Positions 31,309 to 41,820 are shown, counted from the first letter of the stretch. The stretch is 64,000 nt of DNA from Micromonospora sonchi (GCF_014646235.1 NZ_BMNB01000009.1:62001-126000), one strand, 5' to 3'. The notes: a model not told the origin generated them from the sequence alone. Program-made: numbers and translations.

Positions 31309-32560
31309 GGTCCAACTCCGCTCGGATGTCCTGGAACGCGGTGTAGTTCGCGATGACCTCCAGGCGGCCCGGCGGCACCGCCCGGACGGCCTCGTCGAAC
31401 GTGCGGACGTGCTGGAACGGCACGTCGTTGACGTCCAACCGGACCGCCAGGTCGTACGCCCGGTCGCCGGTGATGAGCACCTGGCGCCCGCGTAGCGGAG
31501 CGAAGTCGACGTCGAACAGCCAGGAGGTGTCCAGCCCGTCGGGGTCACGCGCGTTGATGGAGAGCAGGGTGGGCGCCTCGTCGGCCATGTCGAACGCCTC
31601 CAGCCAGCTGGCCGGGTTCTTGGCCAGCAGCAGCCGGACGGTGCGTCCGTCCCGTACCACCTGGGCGTACCGGCCGGCGACCGAGGTGACGTCGGAGAGG
31701 CGGGGGACCGCGTCGAACGGGCGTACGCCGAACTCGGCGGCGACCGCCAGGGCGGTGGCCGCGTTGCCGACGTTGACCTTGCCCGGGAGTTGGAGCTTGA
31801 CCTTGTACCAGGCGCCGGTCGGATCGAGGACGCCCTCGTCGTCCACGGTCCACTGCGGATCGGGCCGGCGCAGCGGGCAGCCGGTGCACCACCACTGCTC
31901 GCCGGAACGCTGGATGGTCGCGCCGCACTCGGGGCAGACCCACGAGTCGTCGTGCCACCGTTGGCCGGCGGAGAACCAGGTGACGTGCGGCGGGGCGATC
32001 CGTTGGTCGTGTGCGGCCGGCGGGGTGGCCGCCCAGACCACCATCGGGTCGTCGGCGTTGGCGACGATGCGGATGTCCGGGTGGCGGGCCAGCGCCGAGC
32101 GCCAGAGCTGCGCCATCATGGCGACCTCCTTGGCCCGGTCCAGCTGGTCGCGGGAGAGGTTGAGCAGCGCCACCACGTGCGGCTCGGTCGCCTCGATCAC
32201 CTGCGCGAGGTAGTGCTCGTCGACCTCCAGCACGGCGTACGGGGTGCTGCCGGCCTTGGCCAGGGCGGAGGTGTGCCCGGTGGGCATGTTGGCGCCGAAC
32301 GAGTTGGTGGCGACCCTGCCGAGGGCACTGACCGCCGCGGCGGCCAGCCGGGTGGTGGTCGTCTTGCCGTTGGTGCCGGAGATCAGGGCGATGGCCCGTC
32401 CGGCGGACAGGTGGGCGAGCAGGTCTGGATCGATCTTCAAGCCGATCCAGCCGCCGATCACCGAGCCGTCGCCACGGCCCGCGGCCCGCGACAGCGCCGC
32501 GGCGGTCCGTGACACGGAACTGGCCACCTTCGCCCGCAGGGGCATCTTCGCGTCTGTCAC
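31298..32560 (-). CDS. murT: Lipid II isoglutaminyl synthase, Mur ligase-like subunit
   Basis: 420 aa. Mur-ligase P loop in ALISGTNGKTTTTRLAAAAV, central-domain VLEVDEHYLAQVIEATEPH, and a four-Cys zinc ribbon inserted in the middle (CPECGATIQRSGEQWWCTGC), which distinguishes MurT from MurC-F. C-terminal DUF1727 region has NPASWLEAFDM and LLSINARDPDGLDTSWLFDVDF. It activates the D-Glu carboxylate of lipid II for GatD-supplied ammonia. The GTG at 32560 follows a TAACCT box by 7 nt (leaderless). It is transcribed away from mraZ, and MraZ-like boxes lie between the two. Confidence 0.93.
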   Translation of the reverse strand: MTDAKMPLRAKVASSVSRTAAALSRAAGRGDGSVIGGWIGLKIDPDLLAHLSAGRAIALISGTNGKTTTTRLAAAAVSALGRVATNSFGANMPTGHTSALAKAGSTPYAVLEVDEHYLAQVIEATEPHVVALLNLSRDQLDRAKEVAMMAQLWRSALARHPDIRIVANADDPMVVWAATPPAAHDQRIAPPHVTWFSAGQRWHDDSWVCPECGATIQRSGEQWWCTGCPLRRPDPQWTVDDEGVLDPTGAWYKVKLQLPGKVNVGNAATALAVAAEFGVRPFDAVPRLSDVTSVAGRYAQVVRDGRTVRLLLAKNPASWLEAFDMADEAPTLLSINARDPDGLDTSWLFDVDFAPLRGRQVLITGDRAYDLAVRLDVNDVPFQHVRTFDEAVRAVPPGRLEVIANYTAFQDIRAELDRVN

Positions 32561-32567
32561 GCGAGCG

Positions 32568-32573
32568 AGGTTA
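32568..32573 (-). promoter_or_regulatory. Leaderless -10 box of murT
   Basis: Minus-strand TAACCT followed by 7 nt and the GTG at 32560. Confidence 0.55.
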
Positions 32574-32712
32574 CCGGACCACCGGAGGTCCCAGATCGCC
32601 ACCGACGACGATCCACTCGGGTCGGTGGCGCGCCGCATCCGGATCGGCGGCGCCGGCCGACCGGAGTCGATCTATGTCGGATAGCGGACGCGGTCCGGCG
32701 CCGGTGCGGGCC

Positions 32713-32728
32713 CTCCACTCCGCTCCAC
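32713..32728 (-). promoter_or_regulatory. Two inverted MraZ-like boxes
   Basis: GTGGAG occurs twice on the minus strand (32723-32728 and 32713-32718) with the same exact 10-nt period as the boxes upstream of mraZ. They face murT, about 150 nt from its start, and could serve either gene. Confidence 0.5.
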
Positions 32729-32790
32729 CCGCTTTGACGTGCGGTTTTGTCGGCGGAGGAGGCGCGAAACGCGGTCGATTCTGGTTGCGG

Positions 32791-32816
32791 GTGGAGGGAA
32801 GTGGAGTAGAGTGGGG
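32791..32816 (+). promoter_or_regulatory. MraZ operator (three direct boxes) overlapping the mraZ promoter
   Basis: GTGGAG, GTGGAG and GTGGGG start at 32791, 32801 and 32811, a perfect 10-nt period. MraZ proteins bind arrays of GTG/TGGG-type direct repeats at helical-turn spacing upstream of their own operon. A TAGAGT -10 box (32807-32812) lies inside the array, so bound MraZ would block RNA polymerase. Confidence 0.75.
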
Positions 32817-32900
32817 CGCATTGGTGAGGCCGGGAGGGCCCACCGGCCCGGGGGGTCAGCGGCGCGCGAACGCCGCTAGAAGGGCGAGGGGGTTGGGCCG

Positions 32901-33332
32901 ATGTTCCTCGGCACTCACACTCCGCGCCTGGACGACAAGGGCCGGTTGATCCTGCCGGCCAAGTTCCGGGATGAGCTGGCGGGGGGTGTCGTGATCACCA
33001 AAGGGCAGGAGCGCTGTCTCTACGTCTTTCCGACGCCCGAGTTCCAGCGCATCGCGGAGCAGTTGCGCGCGCAGCCGATGACGCACAAGGCCGCCCGGGC
33101 CTACAGCCGGGTGTTCTTCGCCAGCGCGCACGACGAAGTCCCCGACAAGCAGGGCCGGGTGACCATCCCGGCGCACCTGCGCTCGTACGCGGGGCTCGAC
33201 CGGGACCTGGTGGTCATCGGCGCGAGCACCCGGGTGGAGGTCTGGGACAAGGTCGCCTGGGAGACCTACCTCGCCGAGAGCGAAGACGACTTCGCCGACA
33301 TCGAGGAAGGGGTGCTGCCAGGCGGTCTGTAG
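32901..33332 (+). CDS. mraZ: Transcriptional regulator MraZ
   Basis: 143 aa, two AbrB-like half domains: [21 protein letters not shown] at the N-terminus and [18 protein letters not shown] in the second half, each with the conserved DKGR/DKQGR turn. MraZ forms a ring and represses the dcw operon by binding direct repeats upstream of itself, which are seen here at 32791-32816. The ATG at 32901 follows GAGGGGG. It is the first gene of the dcw cluster, 213 nt before rsmH; that gap holds only a short inverted repeat and no gene. Confidence 0.95.
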   Translation: MFLGTHTPRLDDKGRLILPAKFRDELAGGVVITKGQERCLYVFPTPEFQRIAEQLRAQPMTHKAARAYSRVFFASAHDEVPDKQGRVTIPAHLRSYAGLDRDLVVIGASTRVEVWDKVAWETYLAESEDDFADIEEGVLPGGL

Positions 33333-33545
33333 GGCGTGGCGACGCCCGACGACGTACTGCGAGATCTCCAGCCGCTTTCGAGTTCCTGGCATCCCTTCCC
33401 CGGTGCCAGGCGCACGATCCGACACGGAGGGCCGTGGCCTGACGGGCGGGCGGGGAGCGGATGGGGATCTGGCGGTACGACGGCACGGCGTCGCCCGACG
33501 AGCAGGACGCGGGAAAACGAGAAGGGTCAACGGGTGGGGGGCGAC

Positions 33546-34652
33546 ATGGGGGAGCTACGCGGCACGCACGTGCCGGTGCTGCTTGAGCGGTGTCTTGAGC
33601 TGCTGACCCCCGCACTGGGCCGGGGCGGGCGCACCGTCCACGTCGACGCCACGCTGGGGCTGGCCGGCCACGCCGAGGCGGTGTTGCAGGCCCATCCGGA
33701 GACGATTCTGGTGGGCCTGGATCGGGACACCGAGGCGCTCGCCCACGCGCGGGTGCGGCTGGCGCGGTTCGCCGATCGGGTCCACCTGGAGCACGCCGTC
33801 TACGACGAGCTGCCCGAGGTGCTCGACCGGCTGGGCTACCCGACCGTGGACGGCGTGTTGTTCGACCTGGGTGTCTCCTCGTTGCAGCTCGACGCGCCCG
33901 ACCGCGGGTTCGCGTACGCGCAGGACGCGCCGCTGGACATGCGGATGGACCAGACCCGGGGGGTGACCGCCGAGGAGGTGGTCAACACCTATGCCCACCC
34001 GGACCTGGCCCGGGTGCTGCGGGTGTACGGCGAGGAGAAGTTCGCCGGGCGGGTCGCCTCGGCGATCATCCGGGAGCGGGAGCGGGCCCCGATCACCTCC
34101 TCGGCGCGGTTGGCGGAGCTGGTCCGGGAGGCCATTCCGGCTCCAGCCCGACGAACCGGCGGACACCCGGCAAAGAGAACGTTTCAGGCTTTGCGGATCG
34201 AGGTAAACAGGGAACTGGCAGCGCTGGAGACCGCGCTGCCGGCCGCTCTGGACCGGCTCTCGGTCGGTGGTCGCCTGGTGGTGCTCTCCTACCACTCGCT
34301 GGAGGACCGGCTCACCAAGCAGGCGCTCGCCGGCCGGGTCCGCAGCACGGGTCCGATCGACCTTCCGGTCGAACTGCCCGGGTCAGAGCCGACGTTCCGG
34401 CTGCTCAGCCGGGGCGCGGAGCTGCCCGGGGAGGAGGAGGTCGCCGCGAATCCGCGGGCCGCTTCGGTGCGGCTGCGGGCCGCGGAACGGATCGACCCGC
34501 AGGCCCGGCGACAGGGGCGTACCGACCGCGAACGGTACCGCCGCCGGGTCAAGGCGATGCACCAACCGGGGACGGGATCGGCCACCGGATCCGGATCGGA
34601 TCCGCAGCGGGGGCCGGGGGAGACGACGGACGAAGAGGGGGAGGGAACATGA
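33546..34652 (+). CDS. rsmH: 16S rRNA m4C1402 methyltransferase
   Basis: 368 aa. Opening [15 protein letters not shown] and SAM motif [17 protein letters not shown] are diagnostic for RsmH (MraW), as are [14 protein letters not shown], the PLDMRMDQ motif and [14 protein letters not shown]. It methylates N4 of C1402 in the ribosomal P site. The C-terminal ~60 residues are a basic, low-complexity extension. ATG 33546 is used; an in-frame GTG at 33534 would add four residues. The stop overlaps the ftsL start by 4 nt (ATGA). Confidence 0.95.
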   Translation: MGELRGTHVPVLLERCLELLTPALGRGGRTVHVDATLGLAGHAEAVLQAHPETILVGLDRDTEALAHARVRLARFADRVHLEHAVYDELPEVLDRLGYPTVDGVLFDLGVSSLQLDAPDRGFAYAQDAPLDMRMDQTRGVTAEEVVNTYAHPDLARVLRVYGEEKFAGRVASAIIRERERAPITSSARLAELVREAIPAPARRTGGHPAKRTFQALRIEVNRELAALETALPAALDRLSVGGRLVVLSYHSLEDRLTKQALAGRVRSTGPIDLPVELPGSEPTFRLLSRGAELPGEEEVAANPRAASVRLRAAERIDPQARRQGRTDRERYRRRVKAMHQPGTGSATGSGSDPQRGPGETTDEEGEGT

Positions 34653-35254
34653 GCGGAATCAAGCGCCGGGACGTGGCCGGCGCCGGGCAGCGCGTACCGC
34701 GGTCGGGGGGCCGGATCGCGGCGGAGCGGGCCGGCAGGACCGGGCAGGACGCCCACGTCGAGCGGGTGAGCCGGCTGGCGGAGACTCGCGCCCGGGGGGC
34801 GCGCGAGTTTCCCACCCAGGGCAGCGCCGCGCTGCGGCCGGTCGAGCGGGTCGGTGCCGCCGACCCGCAGCGGGCCGAGTCGCCGCGGCTGCGGGTCGCC
34901 CCGCCGCCGCCGGTGCGGGTGCCCCGGGCGCCCTTCGCGGCGCTCGTGGTGCTGCTGGTCGTCGGCGGGGTACTGGGCATCCTGGCGGTCAACACGAAGA
35001 TCAACGAGAACGCCTTCCGGCTGTTGGAGTTGCAGGAGCAGCAGGCCAAGCTCGACCAGGAGCAGCAGCAGCTGAAGAAGCAGATCGCCGATGCCGAGGC
35101 GCCGGGCAACCTGGCCGCCCAGGCCCGCAAGTTGGGGCTGGTCGAGTCCAGCGAGCCGGCCTACATCCGGCTGCCGGACGGCAAGCTGATCTTCGTGCCG
35201 CAGCCGGCCGGCGGGCAGCCGTCGCTGGCGAGCCAGTCGGGCGCGGAGGGATAG
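34649..35254 (+). CDS. ftsL: Cell division protein FtsL (septum formation initiator family)
   Basis: 201 aa. A ~95-residue basic, disordered cytoplasmic N-terminus precedes one membrane segment ([18 protein letters not shown]) and a periplasmic-side coiled coil of Gln/Leu heptads ([20 protein letters not shown]). The [21 protein letters not shown] closing motif is common to actinobacterial FtsL/DivIC. FtsL scaffolds FtsI and FtsW at the septum. The ATG overlaps the rsmH stop. Sequence conservation is low as usual, and position before ftsI is the main support. Confidence 0.85.
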   Translation: MSGIKRRDVAGAGQRVPRSGGRIAAERAGRTGQDAHVERVSRLAETRARGAREFPTQGSAALRPVERVGAADPQRAESPRLRVAPPPPVRVPRAPFAALVVLLVVGGVLGILAVNTKINENAFRLLELQEQQAKLDQEQQQLKKQIADAEAPGNLAAQARKLGLVESSEPAYIRLPDGKLIFVPQPAGGQPSLASQSGAEG

Positions 35255-35257
35255 ACC

Positions 35258-37507
35258 GTGCCACCGAGGTCGGAGGAACCGCGCCGGGACGCCACAGGCT
35301 CCCGGCGCGGTTCGTCCCGTGGCGCGTCCGGCCCGCCCCGTCCTGCCGGAGAGCGCAGCGACGAGCCGGTCCTGGGCGGCATCTCCGACGCCCGCGCGTA
35401 CACCCCTCGGGGCCGCACTCTGCGGGAGGACGGTGGCCCGGCCGCCGCCGGCCGGGCCGAACAGCGGCGCACTCCCCGCGGCGGCCGGTCGCAGGATCCG
35501 TTCCGGCCGGCGTTGCAGGTACTCGACGGCGGCCGGTCCGGCGCCGCCCGGGCCGGCAACCGGCAGGTCGGTACGACCCGCCGGGACGGCGGAGCCGGGC
35601 GCACCACGGTCGTCCGCACCGTCACCGGTCGCCCGCCCCGCGACGAGCCGGCGAACACCGCTCGGCGCGGCAGCGGTGCCCGCGAACCACGGCCGACCCG
35701 CCAGCCACGATCCGGCGGTGCCCGCGAGTCACGGCGCGGCGACCGCCCGCCCGCCCGCCGGCCGTCCCGCCGACGTCCCACGCCGCCGAGGCTCGCCGAC
35801 CCCGGCCGCCGGCTGCGGCTGGGCACCGCGCTGGCCATGGCCCTGTTCGTCGCGATCGGCGTCCGGCTCGTCGTGCTCCAGGCGGTCGACACTCCGGCGT
35901 ACGCCGACGGCGGCGTGGCCGACCGGCTGCGGACCGTGCAGCTGCCCGCGCCGCGCGGGGCGATCTACGACCGGGACGGCGCCGCGCTGGCGCACAGCGT
36001 CGAGGCACGCTACGTCTCCGCCGACCCGACCGAGGTGGAGGACGTCGAGGCGACCGCGCGGACCCTCTCCCCGCTGCTGGGCGTCCCGGCCTCGGAACTC
36101 GCCGAGAAGATGCGTCCCCGCAAGCGCAACGGCGTGGACTCGCGGTTCGAGTACCTGGCCCGGGGGGTGGACATCGACCGGGCCCGCGAGATCAACACGC
36201 TGAAGCTGTCCGGCATCTACACGCTGCGCGATGAGCGGCGCGAGGTGCCCGGCGGCGACCTGGCGGCCAACCTGATCGGCTTCACCAGCCTCGACATGGT
36301 CGGGCTGGAAGGGCTGGAGGCGCGCTACGACGACCTGCTGCACGGCGAGGACGGCGAGCGGGTGTTCGAGATGGGCCTGGGCGCACCCATCCCCGGCGGC
36401 TACAGCCGCACCACCCCGGCCAAGCCGGGCAGCTCCATCGTGCTCACCACCGACCGTGACCTGCAGTTCATGACCCAGCGGATCCTCGCCAAGCAGGCCA
36501 GGGCGGCGCAGGCCAGCACCGCCGCGGCGATAGTGCTCGAGGTGGGCACCGGCGAGGTGCTGGCCCAGGCCAGCCACCCCACGTACAACGCGGCGAAGCC
36601 GCAGCCCAGCGACCCGACCGACCGGGAGGACGCGGCCACCAGCTTCGTGGTCGACCCGGGTTCGGTGCACAAGGCGATCACCTTCGGGGCCGCCCTCCAG
36701 GAGGGAGCCATCACCCCGGACACCTCCTTCCCGGTGGCCAACTTCGTCATGAAGGGCGACACCCCGTTCTCGGACACCCGTCCCGCGAACGGCCGGCGGA
36801 TGAGCGTGGCCGGGATGATGGCGTACTCCTCCAACGTCGGCACGATCGAGATCGCCGAGAAGCTCGGCCAGGAACGCCTGATCGACTACCAGCGGCGGTT
36901 CGGGCTGGGTGAGCCGACCGGGGTCGGTATGCCCGGCGAGGCGAGCGGGCGGCTGCTGCCGCCGGAGGAGTGGAGCGGCTCGTCGTACGGGTCGGTGCCG
37001 ATCGGGCACAGCGTGGACGCCACCCCGTTGCAGATGGCCGCCGTGTACGCCGCCATCGCCAACGACGGCACGTACGTCCAGCCGCACCTGGTCAAGGAGA
37101 CCATCGACCCGAAGGGCAACCGGACCCCGGCCGAGCCGCCGGTGACCCGTCCGGTGCTCAGCCCGGAGAACGCCAAGGCGCTGCGGACCATGCTGGAGGC
37201 GGTCACCACCGTGGAGCACGGCACCGGGCTGGCCGCCGCGGTCCCCGGCTACCGGGTCGCCGGCAAGACCGGCACCGGCTGGCGGCTGGTGGACGGCAAG
37301 AAGCAGCCCGGCCAGGTCGCCTCGTTCATCGGGATGGCGCCGGCGGAGAACCCGCGCTATGTGATCGCGGTCTTCCTGCACAGCCCCGAGGGCAGCGGCG
37401 GCGATGTGGCCGCGCCGGCGTTCCGGGAAATGATGACCTTCACCCTGCGCCATTTCAAGGTGCCGCCGTCGAGTGGGCCGGCACCGAAGTTCACGGTCTT
37501 CCCGTAA
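35258..37507 (+). CDS. ftsI: Septal peptidoglycan transpeptidase (class B PBP, FtsI/PBP3)
   Basis: 749 aa. The first ~185 residues are an Arg/Pro/Gly-rich cytoplasmic extension, then one membrane segment (LGTALAMALFVAIGVRLVVL), the PBP dimerisation domain (PRGAIYDRDGAALAHS) and the transpeptidase domain with SVHK (Ser469 nucleophile), SSN (524-526) and KTGTG (Lys670). It crosslinks septal peptidoglycan with FtsW. GTG start at 35258, 3 nt after the ftsL stop. The long N-terminal tail is larger than in most FtsI proteins and may be an interaction platform, for example for Wag31 or phosphorylation. Confidence 0.95.
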   Translation: MPPRSEEPRRDATGSRRGSSRGASGPPRPAGERSDEPVLGGISDARAYTPRGRTLREDGGPAAAGRAEQRRTPRGGRSQDPFRPALQVLDGGRSGAARAGNRQVGTTRRDGGAGRTTVVRTVTGRPPRDEPANTARRGSGAREPRPTRQPRSGGARESRRGDRPPARRPSRRRPTPPRLADPGRRLRLGTALAMALFVAIGVRLVVLQAVDTPAYADGGVADRLRTVQLPAPRGAIYDRDGAALAHSVEARYVSADPTEVEDVEATARTLSPLLGVPASELAEKMRPRKRNGVDSRFEYLARGVDIDRAREINTLKLSGIYTLRDERREVPGGDLAANLIGFTSLDMVGLEGLEARYDDLLHGEDGERVFEMGLGAPIPGGYSRTTPAKPGSSIVLTTDRDLQFMTQRILAKQARAAQASTAAAIVLEVGTGEVLAQASHPTYNAAKPQPSDPTDREDAATSFVVDPGSVHKAITFGAALQEGAITPDTSFPVANFVMKGDTPFSDTRPANGRRMSVAGMMAYSSNVGTIEIAEKLGQERLIDYQRRFGLGEPTGVGMPGEASGRLLPPEEWSGSSYGSVPIGHSVDATPLQMAAVYAAIANDGTYVQPHLVKETIDPKGNRTPAEPPVTRPVLSPENAKALRTMLEAVTTVEHGTGLAAAVPGYRVAGKTGTGWRLVDGKKQPGQVASFIGMAPAENPRYVIAVFLHSPEGSGGDVAAPAFREMMTFTLRHFKVPPSSGPAPKFTVFP

Positions 37508-37633
37508 CGACGCGGCGCGACCGAAAGTTCCCGTTCGGTAATCGGGCCGGGTCACCGGCGTGGCTGGTACCTGCGGTTCGACTCCGGAGGCGGAGTTTCA
37601 GGCGCGCCGTGCGGCCGGGACCCGGCGACCGGG

Positions 37634-37639
37634 TAGGGT
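37634..37639 (+). promoter_or_regulatory. Leaderless -10 box of murE
   Basis: TAGGGT followed by 8 nt and the GTG at 37648. It gives the murE-murF-mraY segment its own promoter within the dcw cluster, 127 nt after ftsI. Confidence 0.5.
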
Positions 37640-37647
37640 CTGACGCC

Positions 37648-39246
37648 GTGCGCGGCAATCCTCGTCCCCGTACCGTGACCGGAATCCGGCTCGGTGACCT
37701 GGCCGCCCGGCTCGCCGTGGCGCCCCCTACCAGTGGCGACCCGGTGGTGACCGGGGTGACTCACGCCAGCGGCGAGGTCCGCCCCGGCGACCTGTACGCC
37801 GCGCTGCCCGGTGCCCGCCGGCACGGCGCGGAGTTCGTCGCCGGTGCGGCGGCGGCCGGGGCGGTCGCCGTCCTGACCGATCCGACCGGTGCCGAGCGGG
37901 CAGGCGCGAGCGGCTTGCCGGTGCTGGTGGTGCCCGATCCGCGCGCGGTGCTCGGCCCGCTCGCCTCGGCGGTCTACGGCGACCCGACCGCCCAGTTGAT
38001 CGTGATCGGGCTGACCGGCACCGCCGGCAAGACCTCCACCGCGTACCTCGTCGAGTCGGGGCTGCGGGCCGCCGGGCACACCACCGGCCTGATCGGCACC
38101 GTGGAGACCCGCCTCGGTGACCTGGTGGTGGACAGCGTCCGGACCACGCCCGAGGCCACCGACCTGCACGCGATGCTGGCCGCTGCCCGCGAACGCGGGG
38201 TCACCGCGGTGGTCATGGAGGTCTCCAGCCACGCCCTGGCGATGGGCCGGGTCGGCGGCGTGCGGTTCACCGTGGGCGGCTGGAGCAACTTCGGCTCCGA
38301 CCACCTCGACTTCCACGCCGACGCCGCGGACTACTTCGCCGCCAAGGCCCGACTGTTCGACGGCCGCTGCGCGGTCGAGGTGCTCAACCAGGACGACCCG
38401 GCGTTGCAGTCGCTGTTCAAGCCGGACACGGTCAGCTTCTCGGCGGCCGGCGACCCGGCCGCCACCTGGCGGGCCGAGGGCATCGGCGGCGAGGGGTACG
38501 CCCAGCGGTTCACCGCGCACGGCCCGGACGGCCTGACGCTGGCCGCCCAGGTGGCGCTGCCCGGCCGGCACAACGTGTCGAACGCCCTGCTCGCCATCGC
38601 CGTCCTGGTCGCCGCCGGGATCGACCCGGCGGTCGCGGCCCGGGGCGTGAGCGCCTGCGGTGGGGTGCCCGGCCGGCTGGAGTCGGTGGGCGTGGCCGGC
38701 GGGGTGCGCGGGGTGGTCGACTACGCGCACAAGACCGACGCTGTCGTGGCCGCGCTGGCCGCGCTGCGGGAACTCAGCGTCGGCCGGCTGATCTGTGTGA
38801 TCGGCGCGGGTGGCGACCGGGACCGGGGCAAGCGGCCGATGATGGGTGCCGCGGCCGCGAAGGGAGCCGACGTGGTGGTGGTGACCGACGACAACCCGCG
38901 CACCGAGGAACCCTCGGCGATCCGCGCCGAGGTGCTCGCCGGGGCGTACGGGGCCGACGCGCCGGCCCGGATCCTGGAGGTGGCCGGGCGTCGGGCGGCG
39001 ATCGACGAGGCGGTCCGGCTGGCCGCTCCCGGCGACGTGGTGGCGGTGCTCGGCAAGGGACACGAACGTGGCCAGGAGATCGGCGGCGAGGTGCACCCGT
39101 TCGACGACGTGACCGAACTCGCGGACGCCCTGCGGGCCCGCTTCGGGGACCTCAGCCAGAGCGACGACGCCGAGGGCAGCCAGCGCGGCGAGCCCGACCT
39201 CGATCAGCGCGGCGAGGCCGACGGCGGTCTGGCGGGTCGGCGGTGA
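37648..39246 (+). CDS. murE: UDP-MurNAc-tripeptide ligase, meso-DAP adding
   Basis: 532 aa. P loop IGLTGTAGKTSTAYLVES, central motif VVMEVSSHALAMGRV and HNVSNALLAIAV. The substrate motif DDNPRTEEPSAI carries the DNPR signature of meso-diaminopimelate-adding MurE, which fits an actinomycete with DAP-type peptidoglycan. The C-terminal ~35 residues are a hydrophilic extension. GTG at 37648 behind a leaderless -10 box is preferred to earlier in-frame starts that would run into ftsI. It overlaps murF by 4 nt (GTGA). Confidence 0.95.
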   Translation: MRGNPRPRTVTGIRLGDLAARLAVAPPTSGDPVVTGVTHASGEVRPGDLYAALPGARRHGAEFVAGAAAAGAVAVLTDPTGAERAGASGLPVLVVPDPRAVLGPLASAVYGDPTAQLIVIGLTGTAGKTSTAYLVESGLRAAGHTTGLIGTVETRLGDLVVDSVRTTPEATDLHAMLAAARERGVTAVVMEVSSHALAMGRVGGVRFTVGGWSNFGSDHLDFHADAADYFAAKARLFDGRCAVEVLNQDDPALQSLFKPDTVSFSAAGDPAATWRAEGIGGEGYAQRFTAHGPDGLTLAAQVALPGRHNVSNALLAIAVLVAAGIDPAVAARGVSACGGVPGRLESVGVAGGVRGVVDYAHKTDAVVAALAALRELSVGRLICVIGAGGDRDRGKRPMMGAAAAKGADVVVVTDDNPRTEEPSAIRAEVLAGAYGADAPARILEVAGRRAAIDEAVRLAAPGDVVAVLGKGHERGQEIGGEVHPFDDVTELADALRARFGDLSQSDDAEGSQRGEPDLDQRGEADGGLAGRR

Positions 39247-40667
39247 TCGCGCTGAGCCTGGCCGAGGTCGCGTCGGCCGTCGACGGCCGGCTGGTGGCCG
39301 CCGATCCCGCTGTGCGGGTCACCGGCAGCGTCGAGTTCGACTCCCGCAAGGTCACCTCCGGCGGGCTCTTCGTCGCCTTCGCCGGGGAGAAGGCGGACGG
39401 GCACGACTTCGCCGCCGGGGCGGTCGAGGCGGGCGCGGTGGCGGTGCTGGGCACCCGCGAGGTGCCCGGCGTGCCGATGGTCCTGGTCGCCGACGCGCTG
39501 GCCGCGATGGCCCGGCTGGCCCGTGCCGTGGTGGACCGGCTGCCCGAGCTGACCGTGATCGGGCTGACCGGCTCCTCCGGCAAGACCACCACCAAGGACC
39601 TGATCGCCCAGCTCGCCGCGCGGCTCGGGGAGACGGTGGCGCCGCCCGGGTCGTTCAACAACGAGCTGGGTCACCCGTACACCGCGTTGCAGGCCGGTAC
39701 GTCGACGCGCTACCTGGTGCTGGAGAAGGGCGCCCGGGGCATCGGTCACGTGCGGTACCTGTGCGAGGTGGCACCGCCGCGGATCTCCGTGGTGCTCAAC
39801 GTCGGGGTGTCGCACATCGGCGAGTTCGGTTCCCAGGAGAACATCGCGCTGGCAAAGGGCGAGCTGGTGGAGGCGCTGCCGGCCGACGGTCTGGCCGTGC
39901 TGAACGCCGACGACCCCCGGGTGGACGCCATGGCCGCGCGTACGGCTGCCCGGGTGATCCGCTACGGCGAGGCAGCCCACGCCGACGTGCGGGCCGAGAA
40001 CGTGACGCTGGACGAGCGCGGGCGGCCCGCGTACACCCTGGTGACGCCGGAGGGCAGCGCGCCGGTGCGGCTCGGGCTGACCGGCCGGCACCAGGTCTGG
40101 AACACGCTCGCCGCCGCGGCGGTGGCCCGGGAGCTGGGCATGCCGCTGACCGAGCTGGCCATCGCGCTGGGCGGGCTCGGGCTGGTCTCCACCCGTCGGA
40201 TGGACGTCTTCGAACGCGCCGACGGGGTGACCGTGATCGACGACTCGTACAACGCCAACCCGGCGTCGATGGCGGTGGCGCTGCGGGCGCTGGCCGGTGT
40301 CGGTGACGGACGGCGTACTGTCGCGGTGCTCGGCTACATGGCCGAGTTGGGCGAGTTCGAGGCGCAGGGGCACGCCGAGGTGGGCCGGCTCGCGGCCGAG
40401 CTGGGCGTCGACCGGCTGCTTGTGGTCGGCGAAGCGGCGGCGTCGATCCACCACGGGGCGACATCGGTAGGTGAATGGGGAGGAGGATCGGTGCTGCTCA
40501 CCGATCAGGCGGCGGCCGTCGAGGTGCTGCGCAGCGAGCTACGGCCGGGCGATGTCGTCCTGGTGAAGGGCTCCCGGTACCGGACCTGGGAGGTGGCCGA
40601 CGCGCTGCGCGCCGACGCCACCGCCGACGGCCCGGCTGACCCGGCGGCCGGGGGTGGCGTGGCGTGA
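39243..40667 (+). CDS. murF: UDP-MurNAc-tripeptide:D-Ala-D-Ala ligase
   Basis: 474 aa. N-terminal [21 protein letters not shown] loop [37 protein letters not shown] and the C-terminal [16 protein letters not shown], the characteristic MurF motif. It completes the UDP-MurNAc-pentapeptide by adding D-Ala-D-Ala in the cytoplasm. The GTG at 39243 overlaps murE, and its own stop overlaps mraY, so murE-murF-mraY form a coupled unit. Confidence 0.96.
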   Translation: MIALSLAEVASAVDGRLVAADPAVRVTGSVEFDSRKVTSGGLFVAFAGEKADGHDFAAGAVEAGAVAVLGTREVPGVPMVLVADALAAMARLARAVVDRLPELTVIGLTGSSGKTTTKDLIAQLAARLGETVAPPGSFNNELGHPYTALQAGTSTRYLVLEKGARGIGHVRYLCEVAPPRISVVLNVGVSHIGEFGSQENIALAKGELVEALPADGLAVLNADDPRVDAMAARTAARVIRYGEAAHADVRAENVTLDERGRPAYTLVTPEGSAPVRLGLTGRHQVWNTLAAAAVARELGMPLTELAIALGGLGLVSTRRMDVFERADGVTVIDDSYNANPASMAVALRALAGVGDGRRTVAVLGYMAELGEFEAQGHAEVGRLAAELGVDRLLVVGEAAASIHHGATSVGEWGGGSVLLTDQAAAVEVLRSELRPGDVVLVKGSRYRTWEVADALRADATADGPADPAAGGGVA

Positions 40668-41797
40668 GAGCGGTCATCGTGGCCATCGGGGTGGCCTTCC
40701 TCGTCTCGCTGTTCTGCACCCCGATCGCGATCAAGGTCTTCACGCGGCTGAAGGCCGGTCAGCCGATCCGGGCCGAGGGCCCGCAGATGCACCAGGGCAA
40801 GAAGGGCACCCCGACCATGGGCGGGGTGGTGTTCATCCTCGCCACCGTCATCGCGTACGTCGCCGGGCACCTGGCGCTGACCACGCTGCCGGACAAGCAG
40901 ATCGCCCAGGTCGAGCCGACCATCACCGCGCTGGTGCTGCTCGGGCTGATGGTCTTCTCCGGCGCCGTCGGGTTCATCGACGACTTCCTCAAGGTGCGCA
41001 AGCGGCACAGCGGCGGCCTCAGCGCGCGCGGCAAGCTGCTCGGGCAGATCCTGGTCGGCGCGGCGTTCGGCGCGGTCGCGCTCTACTTTCCGTCCACCAT
41101 GACCGACGCCTCCGGCGCGGTGACCAACACCGAGACGGTCGGCAGCACGACGTTGAGCTTCATCCGGGACATCCCGGCGCTGGACGTCACCAAGATCGGC
41201 GCAGTGATCATTTTCATCTTCGTGGTGATGGCGGCGACGAACGGTGTCAACCTCACCGACGGACTCGACGGCCTGGCCACCGGGGCTTCGGTGATGGTGC
41301 TCGGCGCGTACGCGGTGATCGCCTTCTGGCAGTACCGGCACTGGTGCGCCGACCCGGCGTACACCGCGAACCCGAACAACTACTGCTACACCGTCCGGGA
41401 CCCGTTGGAGATCGCGCTGATCGCCGGGGCGGCGGCCGGGGCCTGTGTGGGTTTCCTGTGGTGGAACACCTCACCGGCCCGGATCTTCATGGGCGACACC
41501 GGGGCGCTCGGTCTCGGTGGGCTGATCGCCGGCATGGCGATGTCCACCCGCACCATCCTGCTGCTGCCGATCATCGGTGGACTGTTCGTGATCATCACGA
41601 TGTCGGTGGTCATCCAGATCATCTCCTTCAAGACCACCGGCAAGCGGGTGTTCCGCATGTCCCCCCTCCAGCACCACTTCGAACTGGCCGGCTGGAGCGA
41701 GGTCAACATCGTGGTCCGCTTCTGGATCATCGCCGGCATCGGCGTAGCCATCGCCCTGGGCCTCTTCTACAGCGATTTCCTGGCCAACATGGGCTGA
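40664..41797 (+). CDS. mraY: Phospho-MurNAc-pentapeptide transferase
   Basis: 377 aa with about ten membrane segments. Catalytic and signature stretches: [29 protein letters not shown] (aspartates binding Mg2+), [15 protein letters not shown] and the [15 protein letters not shown] loop ([11 protein letters not shown]). MraY transfers phospho-MurNAc-pentapeptide to undecaprenyl phosphate, making lipid I. GTG start at 40664 overlaps murF. Instead of murD, 132 nt with a long perfect inverted repeat separate it from ftsW. Confidence 0.96.
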   Translation: MRAVIVAIGVAFLVSLFCTPIAIKVFTRLKAGQPIRAEGPQMHQGKKGTPTMGGVVFILATVIAYVAGHLALTTLPDKQIAQVEPTITALVLLGLMVFSGAVGFIDDFLKVRKRHSGGLSARGKLLGQILVGAAFGAVALYFPSTMTDASGAVTNTETVGSTTLSFIRDIPALDVTKIGAVIIFIFVVMAATNGVNLTDGLDGLATGASVMVLGAYAVIAFWQYRHWCADPAYTANPNNYCYTVRDPLEIALIAGAAAGACVGFLWWNTSPARIFMGDTGALGLGGLIAGMAMSTRTILLLPIIGGLFVIITMSVVIQIISFKTTGKRVFRMSPLQHHFELAGWSEVNIVVRFWIIAGIGVAIALGLFYSDFLANMG

Positions 41798-41820
41798 CCC
41801 ACCCCTCTCGGGGTCTCCCT

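Noticed and set aside
33333..33545. Small gene between mraZ and rsmH
   Set aside because: Open frames here lack ribosome sites and conserved sequence; only a 6-bp inverted repeat CTGGCA/TGCCAG is seen.
35729..37555. 608-codon minus-strand open frame opposite ftsI
   Set aside because: Antisense shadow of the FtsI transpeptidase coding region.
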